From: Bryobacterales bacterium
GTDB lineage: Bacteria; Acidobacteriota; Terriglobia; Bryobacterales; Bryobacteraceae
Direction: 5' to 3'
Length of the DNA stretch: 64,000 nucleotides
Assembly (NCBI GenBank): GCA_016716385.1
Contig: JADJWL010000003.1
Coordinates: 124,001 to 188,000 of the forward strand
The notes under the pieces are model-generated. The model worked only from the letters and a program-made list of their open reading frames with translations, had not been told where the DNA came from and ran no database searches. This document shows, in pieces, positions 1-8,863 of this stretch; positions within the stretch are counted from its first letter, which is position 1; every line of letters starts with the position of its first letter. The position numbers and the translations under genes were made by a program.

Positions 1-343
1 ACGGGCCAGATGCGCGACGAAACGCTCATCCGCCTTGCGGATCAGCGCCCGGTAGAACCGCTTTTCGCTGCCTCCGGACTTGTCGCCGGCCACGAGCAAT
101 ACGGCCTTCCGTTTCGTGTCGAAGGCGAAGGCGACCCGCCATTCGCCGTCCGCCGCGCTGAACCGCAGTTCCTTCATGTTTGCGTGGCGCGAGCCGTTGA
201 GCGTGTCCACCCGAGGCCGCCCCAGTTGCGGCCCGAATTCCTTGGAGCATGAGCGTCAACGCCAAAAGCTCCGTCTGCACGTCTTCGTGCAGCTCCTCGA
301 ACTCCGGCTCGAACTCATCGCCAATCTCAACAACCCAGCCCAC
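1..343 (-). pseudogene. HigB/RelE-like toxin, frameshifted and cut by window edge
   Basis: On the minus strand a GTG-started frame reads MGWVVEIGDEFEPEFEELHE and stays colinear with the phage Gp49-like/HigB toxin family for about 32 residues. It then loses homology near positions 244-250. From there to the left edge a second frame continues the family, with motifs NGSRHANMKELRF, WRVAFAFD and DKSGGSEKRFY. One extra base near the GGAATTC stretch explains the switch. HigB-type toxins are ribosome-dependent mRNA endonucleases, usually followed by an XRE-type antitoxin; that gene would lie beyond position 1. The frameshift suggests an inactive copy, but a sequencing error is possible. The family call is strong and the functional state uncertain. 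Confidence 0.7.
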
Positions 344-821
344 CTCTCCAATATGACATAGAGTCCATATGATTTCGATTCCATATATTCGACGGCCCCT
401 TGGAAGCAGACGAAGGCCCGCCGCGAGGCCTCATTCTCTCCGTGCGTTGCCAGACGCCGGCAGAGACGGGCTTTCGACAATCCGCCGAGCTGCCGTGTGT
501 GCATGATTACACCCTTACATCCTTGCAGGATGGCTTGATCGCGCGAGCTTGGCCTGCTGATGCCTTCCCTGCCCCGGCTTCGACCCGATGCCTTGAGGGC
601 GGCCTGTTTCAAGGCGGCGGTGGCAGCGTGGCCAGCTTTCTCCGTGCGATCCCATCGGGCAGGTTTCGAGCCCCCTGCCATACGCGTTCACTCCTCGCGT
701 CAACAGGAAGCCTCGGTTCCCCCTGAAGGTCTCCCCCAATTTTCCTATGTGACGCCGCGCCCGGCTTCTGGCGGACGGGAGGCACGCCCCAAAAGGGTCA
801 TCGCACAAAAGGAGAAAGACC
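344..821. other. Stretch without a supported gene
   Basis: This stretch lies between the HigB-like remnant and the next small gene. Several overlapping frames are open on both strands. The longest minus-strand one (256-681, starting MAGGSKPARWDRTEK) is rich in Arg/Ala/Gly, runs into the toxin gene in another frame, and shows no family resemblance I can name. It may hold the promoter of the toxin, but I see nothing firm. Confidence 0.4.
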
Positions 822-1100
822 ATGACCACCGATACCGAAACCGCCACCAAGACGAAACAGGCCCCCGACTTCTACATCTTCGAGAACACCGGGACAGCCG
901 AGAAGGGCGGCAAGCCCGCAGGCGCGGCTTTCCTGCACAAGAAGGGCAAGGGCTTCACGGTCCTCATCAACGGCAAACGCTACGCGGCCTTCCCGCCGAA
1001 AGCCAAAGCCGCTGAAGCCCAGGCAACGCAGGGGGAGAGCGCTTCGAGGAGGCGAATCGAATATTGTGACTACATTGCGATTATTTCGAATAGACGCTAG
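822..1100 (+). CDS. Small conserved hypothetical protein
   Basis: This 92-residue protein starts at an ATG preceded by a good ribosome binding site (AGGAGAAAG about 5 bases upstream). The first 65 residues have the pattern of a small hypothetical protein family common on proteobacterial mobile DNA: an acidic/Thr start, PDFYIFENTG, KPAGAAFLHKKGKGF, LINGKRYAAFPPKAK. The tail after residue 70 (ESASRRRIEYCDYIAI) does not fit that pattern and may be replaced sequence. There is no signal peptide or membrane segment. The function is unknown. Its position next to two toxin-antitoxin loci suggests it came in with accessory DNA. Confidence 0.6.
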   Translation: MTTDTETATKTKQAPDFYIFENTGTAEKGGKPAGAAFLHKKGKGFTVLINGKRYAAFPPKAKAAEAQATQGESASRRRIEYCDYIAIISNRR

Positions 1101-1103
1101 TCT
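1075..1103 (+). promoter_or_regulatory. Possible promoter of the HTH/PIN pair
   Basis: A TTGCGA hexamer (1075-1080) and a TAGTCT hexamer (1098-1103) are spaced by 17 bases and lie just upstream of the HTH gene starting at 1122. Both match the sigma-70 consensus only in part. The element overlaps the stop codon of the preceding gene, so it would make the toxin-antitoxin pair an independent unit. Confidence 0.3.
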
Positions 1104-1121
1104 TGGATTGGAGACACGACC

Positions 1122-1577
1122 ATGCTGCACCAACCCGTCACACTGCCTGAATCTGAGGGAGCCCAGATTCGCGAACTGAATCGCATGCTCCAACACGGCT
1201 CGCCCGCGCTGGTGGGAGCTGACGGCGAGCGGTTGGAGTTACCGAGCGCGGTATACCGGCTTCTCAAGGACATTGCCCGCAATATGCAGTTGGGCCGGGC
1301 GATTGTCCTGATTCCCGAGAACCAACAGTTGACGACGCAGCGAGCGGCCGACCTCCTGGGCGTTTCCCGGCCCCATTTGATCAAGCTGCTCGATGCTGGC
1401 GAGTTGCCGTACCACCGCGCGGGCAGCCATCGCCGTATTTACCTGAAGGATCTCGTCGGGTACCAGAAGCGCCGCGATACCGAGCGGAGAGCAGCCCTCG
1501 ACAGCATCGCCAAGGAAGCGTTCGAATCCGGCCTGTACGATCGCACCGGGAGACCCGAGGGCGGCGAAGACGAATGA
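1122..1577 (+). CDS. Excisionase-type HTH protein, antitoxin of a PIN pair
   Basis: This 151-residue protein carries an excisionase/MerR-like winged helix-turn-helix at about residues 67-115 (LTTQRAADLLGVSRPHLIKLL, then LPYHRAGSHRRIYLKDL). The N-terminal half is helical and resembles antitoxins that precede a PIN toxin. The C-terminus is charged (RPEGGEDE), as in toxin-binding tails. It overlaps the next gene by four bases (ATGA), the usual arrangement of antitoxin and toxin. The likely role is to neutralise the PIN nuclease and repress the operon. The DNA-binding call is firm; the antitoxin role is inferred from context. Confidence 0.8.
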   Translation: MLHQPVTLPESEGAQIRELNRMLQHGSPALVGADGERLELPSAVYRLLKDIARNMQLGRAIVLIPENQQLTTQRAADLLGVSRPHLIKLLDAGELPYHRAGSHRRIYLKDLVGYQKRRDTERRAALDSIAKEAFESGLYDRTGRPEGGEDE

Positions 1578-1810
1578 GAGCCGATTACCGCGTCGTGCTC
1601 GACGCGTGCGTGCTCATTCCGATGCCGCTGGCGGACACGCTTCTGCGAATGGCAGAGGCGCCCCGGCTGTATCTGCCGAAGTGGTCGCACATGATCATGG
1701 ACGAGGTGACGCGGAACCTCATTCAGAAATGGAACATGCCGCCCGAGAAGGCGCAGCGGCGTGAGACCGAGCTGCCCTCCGTGCCTGGCGCCTGGAGCCG
1801 GCAGGGCTGA
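1574..1810 (+). pseudogene. PIN-domain toxin, 3' truncated
   Basis: The frame begins with a clear PIN-domain N-terminus: VVLDACVLIPMPLADTLLRMA, with the first catalytic Asp at residue 9, then LYLPKWSHMIMDEVTRNLI. Family members of this type run to roughly 170-190 residues and need further acidic residues in the C-terminal half. Here the frame ends at residue 78, and homology stops at about residue 66 (position ~1774), after RRETEL. The remaining acidic residues are missing, so the RNase should be inactive. The break marks a recombination junction, since the next gene belongs to an unrelated metabolic operon. Confidence 0.75.
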
Positions 1811-1853
1811 TATATAGTCAGAAGACCAGCCAAACTCAAAGGAACCGATCGCC

Positions 1854-3071
1854 ATGTTCGATACCCAACTGACCCGCCGCTCCTGGCTGCAGTCCCTGTT
1901 TCTGGGGCCGGCCGCCGCCTTCAGCATGAGTACGTTCGCCGCCAGGCGCTGCGATGCCGCCGCGGCGATCGGTCCGAACGACAGCATCAAGGTGACGAAG
2001 ATCGAGTCGTTCGTGCTCAAGAATTCCTGGGTCTTCGTGAAAATCTCGACCGACGCCGGCGTCACCGGCTGGGGCGAGATGCTCAAGGACGACGCCAAAG
2101 CCTGCGCGGCCGGCGCCCTCGAAGTGAGCGACTACCTCGCCGGCAAGGACCCGCGCCAGGTTGCACTGCACTGGCAGGCGATCCATCGCGGCGCGTTCTA
2201 CCGCGGCGGACCGATCAAGACCGCGATCCTGAGCGGCATCGACCAGGCGCTCTGGGACATCACCGGCAAGTGCTACGGCGTCCCGGTGCACCGCCTGCTG
2301 GGCGGACCGACGCGCGAGCGGATCCGGGTGTATGGAGAGGTCGGCAAGAACGGCGTCAACGCGATGAAGGTGCAGCCCGGGACGAACACGCGCAAGGCGT
2401 TCAAGTACAACGAAGGCACGCTGTTCGTGGAAGAAGTGTGCGAGCGGTTCAAGGCGCTGCGCGAGAAGCTCGGCAAGGGCGTCGACGTTGGGGTCGAGTT
2501 CCACGGCGCGATCCAGCCCCCCACGGCGATGCGTCTGATCAAGGCGCTCGAACCGTACGATCCGTGGTTTTACGAGGAGATCGTCCAGCCGCTGAACGTC
2601 GACGTGATGGCCGAGATGGCGGCCAAGACGCACATCCCGATCGCCACCGGAGAGCGCGTCTTCACCAAGTGGGGTTTCCGCGAGATTCTGGAGAAGCGCG
2701 CCGCCACGATTCTGCAGCCCGATGTCTGTTATGCCGGCGGCATCACGGAACTGCGGCTGATCGCGGGCATGGCCGAGTCCTACTATACCCCTCTGGCCCC
2801 GCACAATCCGCAGGGACCGTGCTCGCTGGCGGCCAGCCTGCAGATCGGGGCGGCGATCCCGAATTTCATGATCCAGGAACGGGGAGACAACGAGTACGAA
2901 GATCTGCTCGCCAAGCCTCTGCCTCCGGTTTCGGGCGGCCACCGTCCGCTGCTGACCGAACCGGGCCTGGGCATCAGGATCGACGAAAACAAGCTGATGG
3001 CGCAGGTGGGCGAGCCGCGCCCGTACCGCACGCAGTACGACGGCGACGACGGCTCGGTGGTCGACTGGTAA
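1854..3071 (+). CDS. Tat-exported enolase-superfamily dehydratase (galactonate dehydratase-like)
   Basis: This 405-residue protein starts with a twin-arginine-type leader (TRRSWLQS at residues 7-14, then a hydrophobic stretch). It follows with the mandelate racemase/muconate lactonizing fold. Expected site residues are visible: E215-x-H217 (VEFHG), E241 in FYEEIVQP, E267 in ATGERVF, D290, and H316 in APHNPQGP. This spacing is that of D-galactonate dehydratase-like acid-sugar dehydratases using Mg2+. The first ligand is Glu where DgoD has Asp. It lies 4 bases upstream of the CxxCH protein gene and probably shares its transcript. The substrate is not predictable; export suggests a periplasmic sugar acid, or a folded cofactor enzyme at the membrane. 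Confidence 0.85.
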   Translation: MFDTQLTRRSWLQSLFLGPAAAFSMSTFAARRCDAAAAIGPNDSIKVTKIESFVLKNSWVFVKISTDAGVTGWGEMLKDDAKACAAGALEVSDYLAGKDPRQVALHWQAIHRGAFYRGGPIKTAILSGIDQALWDITGKCYGVPVHRLLGGPTRERIRVYGEVGKNGVNAMKVQPGTNTRKAFKYNEGTLFVEEVCERFKALREKLGKGVDVGVEFHGAIQPPTAMRLIKALEPYDPWFYEEIVQPLNVDVMAEMAAKTHIPIATGERVFTKWGFREILEKRAATILQPDVCYAGGITELRLIAGMAESYYTPLAPHNPQGPCSLAASLQIGAAIPNFMIQERGDNEYEDLLAKPLPPVSGGHRPLLTEPGLGIRIDENKLMAQVGEPRPYRTQYDGDDGSVVDW

Positions 3072-3075
3072 GCCA

Positions 3076-5403
3076 ATGGCGAAGTGGGCGATCCTGGCGT
3101 GTTTCGCAATCGCCGGACTCGGGGTCTGGAGCGCGCAGCCGCAGGCTGCCGCGCCGCCGCATACGGTCTTCGTCCGGCAGTATTGCGTGGGGTGCCATGG
3201 GGCGAAGTCGCCTGCTGGAGGGTTCACCCTGACGGGCATCGCGGCGGAGACGCCCCTGGAGCACGCGGAGGCGTGGGAGAAGGCGGTGCGCCGGTTGCGC
3301 GCACGCTCGATGCCTCCCGCCGGCGCGCCCCGGCCGGACGAGGCGGCCTATGAAGCCGTTCTGCGGTTCCTCGAATCGAGGCTGGATGCGGGTGCGGTGA
3401 ATCCGGGCCGCACCGATACCTTCCGGCGGCTGAACCGCACCGAGTACCGCAACGCGATCCGCGATCTGCTGGCGCTGGACGTTGAGGTCGACGCGCTGCT
3501 GCCGGCGGACGAGTCGAGCCACGGCTTCGACAATGTCACGGTCGGGGATCTGCCGCCTCTGCTGCTCGAACGCTATCTGGGGGCGGCGCGCCGCATCAGC
3601 CGGCTCGCCGTGGGTCTGCCCGGACGCTCGCCCGGCGGCGACACCTTCCACCTTCCCGCCGACCTCACCCAGGAAGAGCACTTTGACGGTCTGCCCCTGG
3701 GCACACGCGGAGGAACCGCCGTCGGCTACACGTTCCCCATGGATGGCGAATACGAGATTGTCGTGCGCCTCGCGCGCGACCGCAACGAACACGTCGAAGG
3801 ATTGCGCGGGCGGCACGAAGTGGAGATAGGTCTCGACGGGCAGCGGGTCGGATTGTTCAGCGTGGAGCCGCCTCCGCCCGGCAAGGACCACAGCCTCGTG
3901 GACGAACACTTGAGGGTGCGGCTGACGGCGAAGGCGGGTCCGCACACGGTCACGGCGACGTTTCCGCGCCGCACCGGAGCGCTGCGGGAAACCGAGCGGC
4001 AGCCGTACGAGGCGCACTTCAACATGGACCGTCACCCGCGGCCACAACCCGCCGTGTATTCGCTGACGGTGAACGGGCCGTATACGGTGGGGGGTCCGGG
4101 CGACTCGCCCAGCCGGCGGCGGATCTTCGTGTGCCGCCCGGCGTCCGCCGCGGAAGAGGACGCCTGCGCCGGACGGATTCTGGCAGCGCTGTTGCGACGC
4201 GCGTTCCGCCGCCCGGTGACGGCGGCCGACGTTGCGGCTCCGCTGCGCTTCTATCGTGAGGCCCGCGCCGTGGGGGACTTCGACCACGGCGTCGAAATGG
4301 CGCTGCGCGCGGTGCTGGTGAGCCCGGAGTTCCTGTTCCGCGTCGAGCGCGATCCGCCTGGCGCCGCGCCAGCATCGGTCTATCGCATCAGCGATCTCGA
4401 ACTGGCCTCGCGGCTGTCGTTCTTTCTGTGGAGCAGCATCCCCGACGACGAACTGCTCGCCGCGGCCGAGCGCGGAGATCTGCACGAGCCGGCCGTTCTC
4501 GAGCGGCAGGTCCGGCGCCTGCTGGGCGACCCGCGGTCGAGCGCGCTGGCGACGAATTTCGCCGGACAGTGGCTGCATCTGCGGAATCTCGCTTCCGCCA
4601 CGCCGGACATGCGGCTGTTCCCGGGTTTCGACGACAATCTCCGCCAGGCCATGCGCCGCGAAACCGAACTGTTCTTCGAGAGCATCCAGCGCGAGGACCG
4701 GAGCGCGCTCGACCTGCTCCGCGCCGACTATACGTACCTCAACGGGCGCCTCGCCAAACATTACGGCATCCCGAACGTGTACGGGAGCCGCTTCCGGCGC
4801 GTCGCGTTCGGCCAGGAGCGCATGCGCGGCGGACTGCTGCGCCACGGCAGCGTGCTGACCGTCACGTCGTACGCCACGCGCACCTCACCGGTGATCCGCG
4901 GCAAATGGATCATGGAGAACCTGCTCGGCACGCCGCCACCACCGCCGCCCCCGGCCGTGCCCGCGCTTCAGGAAAACGGCGGCGTGGGCAAGACGCGGAC
5001 GGTGCGCGAGCGCCTGGCCGCGCACCGCGAGAATCCGGCGTGCGCGGGCTGCCACCGGTTGATCGATCCGCCGGGCTTTTCGCTCGAGAACTTCGACGCC
5101 GTCGGCCGCTGGCGCGACTTCGAGGACGGCATTCCGGTCGACGCCTCCGGCGGTCTGCCCGATGGGAGCGTGTTTGAGGGGATCGACGGACTCGAAACCG
5201 CCCTGCTCCGGCGGCCGGAGTTGTTCGCTACCACTCTGTCGGAGAAATTGTTAACGTATGCGTTAGGACGGGGCATGGAGCACACCGACGCTCCGGCGGT
5301 GCGCCAGATCGTCCGCGAGGCCCGGGACGGCGATTTCCGGTTCTCGTCGTTCGTCCTCGGGATCGCCGGGAGTGCGCCGTTCCAGATGAGGAGAGCCCAA
5401 TGA
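3076..5403 (+). CDS. DUF1587/1592/1588/1585 family CxxCH protein
   Basis: This 775-residue protein has an N-terminal signal segment (residues 1-26) followed by a haem-binding CVGCH at residues 37-41. Downstream come the ordered domains typical of large planctomycete/acidobacterial cytochrome-like proteins: LNRTEYRNAIRDLL (DUF1587), a carbohydrate-binding-like middle part, RAFRRPVT (DUF1595), SFFLWSSIPDDEL (DUF1592), the DUF1588 region around GGLLRHGSVLTVTS, and a C-terminal part with a second CAGCH at 656-660 near LIDPPGFSLENFD. It should act outside the cytoplasm. Such proteins are regularly paired with DUF1552 proteins, as here (4-base overlap). Their biochemical role is not established; redox chemistry linked to polymer breakdown is a guess. 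Confidence 0.9.
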   Translation: MAKWAILACFAIAGLGVWSAQPQAAAPPHTVFVRQYCVGCHGAKSPAGGFTLTGIAAETPLEHAEAWEKAVRRLRARSMPPAGAPRPDEAAYEAVLRFLESRLDAGAVNPGRTDTFRRLNRTEYRNAIRDLLALDVEVDALLPADESSHGFDNVTVGDLPPLLLERYLGAARRISRLAVGLPGRSPGGDTFHLPADLTQEEHFDGLPLGTRGGTAVGYTFPMDGEYEIVVRLARDRNEHVEGLRGRHEVEIGLDGQRVGLFSVEPPPPGKDHSLVDEHLRVRLTAKAGPHTVTATFPRRTGALRETERQPYEAHFNMDRHPRPQPAVYSLTVNGPYTVGGPGDSPSRRRIFVCRPASAAEEDACAGRILAALLRRAFRRPVTAADVAAPLRFYREARAVGDFDHGVEMALRAVLVSPEFLFRVERDPPGAAPASVYRISDLELASRLSFFLWSSIPDDELLAAAERGDLHEPAVLERQVRRLLGDPRSSALATNFAGQWLHLRNLASATPDMRLFPGFDDNLRQAMRRETELFFESIQREDRSALDLLRADYTYLNGRLAKHYGIPNVYGSRFRRVAFGQERMRGGLLRHGSVLTVTSYATRTSPVIRGKWIMENLLGTPPPPPPPAVPALQENGGVGKTRTVRERLAAHRENPACAGCHRLIDPPGFSLENFDAVGRWRDFEDGIPVDASGGLPDGSVFEGIDGLETALLRRPELFATTLSEKLLTYALGRGMEHTDAPAVRQIVREARDGDFRFSSFVLGIAGSAPFQMRRAQ

Positions 5404-6743
5404 TCGTGACCAGGAAGGCCTTGCCGCGCAGGACGGTCCTGCGCGGGTTGGGGGCGTCGCTCGCGCTGCCGCTGCTTGACGCGATGGCGCCCGCGATGAC
5501 GGCGCTGGCGCAGTCTCCGGCAAAACCGGTCCGGCGGCTGGGCTACGTCTATATGCCGATGGGCGCGCACATCCCGGAGTGGACGCCGCCCTGCGACGGC
5601 CGCCTGACCGCGCTTTCCCCCAGCCTGCGAGCGCTCGCGCCTGTGCGCGATCACGTCACGGTAGTGACGAACCTCGAACTCAGGAACGCGTACCCCGGCA
5701 CGCACGCCACCTCGAATGCATCTTTCCTCAGCGCGGCCAAGGCGAAGTGGACTGAGAGCACGGATTACGAACTGGCCACCACGGCCGACCAGATCGCGGC
5801 CCGGCAGATCGGGCAGGCCACCCGCCTGCCGTCGCTCGAACTGGCGATGGACCTGCTCAGCACCGTGGGTCAATGCGACAACGGCTACGCGTGCGTGTAT
5901 CAGAACAACCTCTCGTGGTCTTCGCCGACGACGCCGCTGCCGGCCGAAGCGCACCCGCGCATTGCGTTCGAACGGCTGTTCGGGGACGGCGGCAGCGCTT
6001 CCGAGCGCCGCGCGGACTTGAAAGAGGATGCCAGCCTGCTCGACTGGGTCCGTGACGATATCGGGCGCCTGCGGCGTGAACTGGGCGCCACCGACCGCGC
6101 CCGGGTGAACCAGTATCTCGACACCGTGCGCGAGGTGGAGCGCCGCATCCAGAAGGCCGAGGCCGCGGCGGCGGACACGGCGTTGCCTGACCTCGACCGC
6201 CCCATTGGCGTACCGGCGGCCTATGCCGATCACGCGCGCCTCATGTTCGACTTGCAGGTGCTGGCGCTCCAGGGCGACGTCACGCGCGTGATCACGTTCC
6301 AACTGGCGCGCGAGACGAGCAACCGGACCTACCCCGAAATCGGCGTGTCCGAGCCGCATCATCCTTTAACGCATAACGGCGGCGATCCGGAGAAGCTGGC
6401 GAAGGTGGCGCAGATCAACGCGTTCCACGTCTCGCTGTTCGCCTATTACCTGGAGAAGCTGAAGGCCACGCCGGACGGCGACGGGACGCTTCTGGACCAT
6501 GCTTTGATCCTGTACGGCAGCGGCATGGGCAATCCGGACAAGCACGATCACGTCAACCTGCCGGTCCTGGTGGCGGGAGGCGGCGCGGGGACGCTGCGCG
6601 GCGGACGCCACATCCGGTATGCCGAACCCGTGCCCATGGCGAACCTGCACCTGACGCTGCTCGACAAGGCGGGCGTCCGGCTGGATGCCTTCGGCGACAG
6701 CAACGGCAGGATCCGCGAGCTGGACGAACCGCTGTCGCTATGA
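5400..6743 (+). CDS. DUF1552 family exported protein
   Basis: This 447-residue protein starts inside the stop codon of the upstream cytochrome-like gene (ATGA overlap). It has a Tat-like leader (residues 6-36, PRRTVLRGLGASLALPLLDA). The body shows features of DUF1552: GYVYMPMGAHIPEW near residue 50, MDLLSTVGQCDNGYACVYQ, SWSSPTTPLPAE, then HHPLTHNGGDPEK, LILYGSGMGNPDKHDH and LPVLVAGGGAG near the C-terminus. The fold resembles sulfatase/phosphatase-like DUF1501 proteins, but the chemistry is unknown. Strict pairing with DUF1592-type proteins implies a shared periplasmic complex or substrate. Confidence 0.9.
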   Translation: MIVTRKALPRRTVLRGLGASLALPLLDAMAPAMTALAQSPAKPVRRLGYVYMPMGAHIPEWTPPCDGRLTALSPSLRALAPVRDHVTVVTNLELRNAYPGTHATSNASFLSAAKAKWTESTDYELATTADQIAARQIGQATRLPSLELAMDLLSTVGQCDNGYACVYQNNLSWSSPTTPLPAEAHPRIAFERLFGDGGSASERRADLKEDASLLDWVRDDIGRLRRELGATDRARVNQYLDTVREVERRIQKAEAAAADTALPDLDRPIGVPAAYADHARLMFDLQVLALQGDVTRVITFQLARETSNRTYPEIGVSEPHHPLTHNGGDPEKLAKVAQINAFHVSLFAYYLEKLKATPDGDGTLLDHALILYGSGMGNPDKHDHVNLPVLVAGGGAGTLRGGRHIRYAEPVPMANLHLTLLDKAGVRLDAFGDSNGRIRELDEPLSL

Positions 6744-8156
6744 GGCTGCTCGCCGCCATCGTGCTCGCCGGCGCGTGTGCGGCCGCCGAAGCGCCGCTGG
6801 CGGACGCGGCGCGGTCGCAGGATCGCACGACGCTGCGCCAACTGATCGCAGGCCGCGCCGATCCGAATGCCCCGCACGCCGACGGAACCACCGCGTTGCA
6901 CTGGGCGGCGCACCTGGACGATGCCGAATCGGTCCGCCTGCTGCTCGGTGCCGGGGCGGATGCCGGCGCGAAGAACCGCTACGGCATGACGGCGCTATCG
7001 CTCGGCTGCACGAACGGGAACGCGGAGATCGTACGGCTGCTGCTCGATGCGGGCGCGGATCCCAACACCAGGTTGCCGGGCGGCGAGACCGCGCTGATGA
7101 CGGCGTCGCGCACGGGCGATGCGGCGACGGTGCGGGCGCTGCTCGTGCGCGGCGCCGATGTGCATGCGAGGGAGGCCAGTGGCCAGACGGCCCTCATGTG
7201 GGCGGCCGCCGAAGGGCACGTCGAGGCCGTCGAAGCATTGATTGCGGCGGGCGCCGATTTCCGGGAGCGCCTCGACTCCGGCTTCACGCCGTTCCTGTTT
7301 GCCGTCCGCGAGGGGCGGCCGGGCGTGGTTCGCGCGCTGCTGAAGGCCGGCGCCGATGTGAACGACACGGTCCCGCTGACCGATGGCCGGCGTCCGCCGC
7401 GCGGCGGGCCCAGGCAGGGAACCAGCGCGCTCGTCCTGGCTGCGGTGAACGGCCACTTTTCGCTCGGAGCCGAGCTGCTCGCCGCCGGCGCCGACCCGAA
7501 CGCGAATCTCGCCGGATACACGGCGCTGCACGCGGTCACGTGGGTGCGAAAGCCCGGCGCCGGCGACAACAATCCCGCGCCCTACGGATCGGGCTCTATG
7601 ACGAGCCTCGAGTTTGTGCGTACGCTGGTGGAGCACGGCGCGGACCTCAACAGCCGCATGACGAAGCGGGTGAACGTGGGACTCACGAGCCTGAATACGT
7701 TGGGCGCGACGCCGTTCTTCCTGGCCGCCCGGACGGCGGACGCCGAACTGATGCGGTTTCTTGCGCCGCTGGGCGCGGATCCGAATATCCCGAACGAAGA
7801 CAACGCCACACCCCTCATCGCCGCGGCGGGCCTCGGGACGCGCTCTCCCGGTGAAGACGCCGGCACCGGACCGGAGGTGGTGGAAGCGCTCCAGGCCGCA
7901 CTCGACCTTGGCGCCGCTATCGACGCGGTCGACGACAATGGCGAAACCGCGATGCACGGCGCGGCCTACAAGAACTCCCCCCGAAGCGGTGGATTTTCTG
8001 GCGTCCAAGGGGGCGAATGTCGCGGTCTGGAACCGCCCCAACAAGCAGGGCTGGACGCCTCTGACGATCGCCGAGGGCTACCGCTTCGGCAACTTCAAGC
8101 CGTCACCGGTGACGGTCGAGGCGATCCGGCGGGCGCTGGCGGCAAGCGGGCGCTGA
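6740..8156 (+). CDS. Secreted ankyrin-repeat protein with a C-tract frameshift
   Basis: A signal peptide (residues 1-20, cut near AAEAPLA) is followed by many ankyrin repeats with the DGTTALHWAAHLDD, GQTALMWAAAEGHVEAV and LAGYTALHAVTW patterns, plus a variable insert around PPRGGPRQGTS. The gene overlaps the DUF1552 gene by four bases. At 7977-7982 a run of six C shifts the frame. The open frame then continues to 8230 without homology. A second frame continues the ankyrin pattern (EAVDFLASKGANVAVW, WTPLTIAEGYRFGNFK) to a TGA at 8154-8156, which I take as the true end. The frameshift may be a homopolymer error. The likely role is a binding scaffold for the two preceding exported proteins. Confidence 0.8.
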
Positions 8157-8175
8157 GGGAGCGGGGCGCTCCGTC

Positions 8176-8589
8176 TCAAGCCTGGAACGGATTTCTGATG
8201 ACCAGGGAGTCGATTTGCCGCCCGTGCTGAAAGTCCTCACTCCAAAGCACGTTCGCGCCGATGGACAGTGCGCTTGCCAGAATCAGGGCATCCCACCAGG
8301 AGAGCTTGATTTCCCGGCGGAGCTCGCAGGCGTGCAACAGGTCCCCGTGAGTTGGGCGCTGAATCATCCAGAAGCCGAAGTCCGCAATCACGGCTTCGGC
8401 CTCATGGGCCGAAAAGCCCAGCTTGCGGGTGGCAGCCGAGTAGAACTCGCACAGCACTTGTGTGCTCAGAGCGCCGGAACCGTGTTCTTCCAAGCGGGAG
8501 ACAAGGGCAACGGCCGTTTCGTGCCTGCCCGGATCTGCCGCGTCATGGGCATAGACGAGGATGTTGGTATCCACGAACTCAACGCTCAT
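8176..8589 (-). CDS. vapC: VapC-type PIN ribonuclease toxin
   Basis: This 137-residue PIN-domain protein has VDTNILVYAHD at its N-terminus (D7 catalytic), a glutamate in LCEFYSAATRK near residue 48, and SWWDALILASA plus WSEDFQHG near the C-terminus. Together these are the acidic residues of a PIN nuclease. Length and architecture match VapC toxins, which cleave tRNA or rRNA in a Mg2+-dependent way. Its start overlaps the end of the upstream ribbon-helix-helix gene by 11 bases. All key residues look present, so it may be active. Confidence 0.9.
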   Translation of the reverse strand: MSVEFVDTNILVYAHDAADPGRHETAVALVSRLEEHGSGALSTQVLCEFYSAATRKLGFSAHEAEAVIADFGFWMIQRPTHGDLLHACELRREIKLSWWDALILASALSIGANVLWSEDFQHGRQIDSLVIRNPFQA

Positions 8590-8830
8590 GGAGTTCTTCG
8601 CGAGTCCATGTGATCCGGCCCTTCGTGCCCCGATCCTTCGCCGTCCGCATCCGCTCGAACATGCGCTGGCGCGCCTCGAGCCTGGATGTCGAACCAGACA
8701 TCAGGTTGCGAAGTGCTTCCTGCATCAGTGCACTCATGGACTGGTGGCGCTCCGCCGCATAGATTTTGAACTCGCGCAGCAGGGGCTCCGGCAAGCTGAG
8801 GGTCACGTTACGACTCTCGCGGGTCTTCAC
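8579..8830 (-). CDS. vapB: Ribbon-helix-helix VapB-type antitoxin
   Basis: This small protein has a ribbon-helix-helix segment (RNVTLSLPEPLLREFKIYA, ERHQSMSALMQEALRNL) and a basic, helical tail ending in TWTREELHER. I place the start at a GTG (8830), which puts the beta strand near the N-terminus as in relatives. An in-frame ATG at 8860 would add ten residues (MHAFACYAVR) that look non-native. The 3' end overlaps vapC, so translation is coupled. It should bind VapC and repress its own promoter. Confidence 0.8.
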   Translation of the reverse strand: MKTRESRNVTLSLPEPLLREFKIYAAERHQSMSALMQEALRNLMSGSTSRLEARQRMFERMRTAKDRGTKGRITWTREELHER

Positions 8831-8863
8831 GCGAACAGCGTAACACGCAAAAGCGTGCACCCA

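Noticed and set aside
256..681. 141-residue minus-strand protein MAGGSKPARW...
   Set aside because: It overlaps the HigB-like gene in another frame, has biased composition and no family resemblance.
2974..4845. 623-residue antisense frame over the CxxCH protein gene
   Set aside because: It is His/Arg-rich with no domain; the sense frame has signal peptide, CxxCH motifs and family domains.
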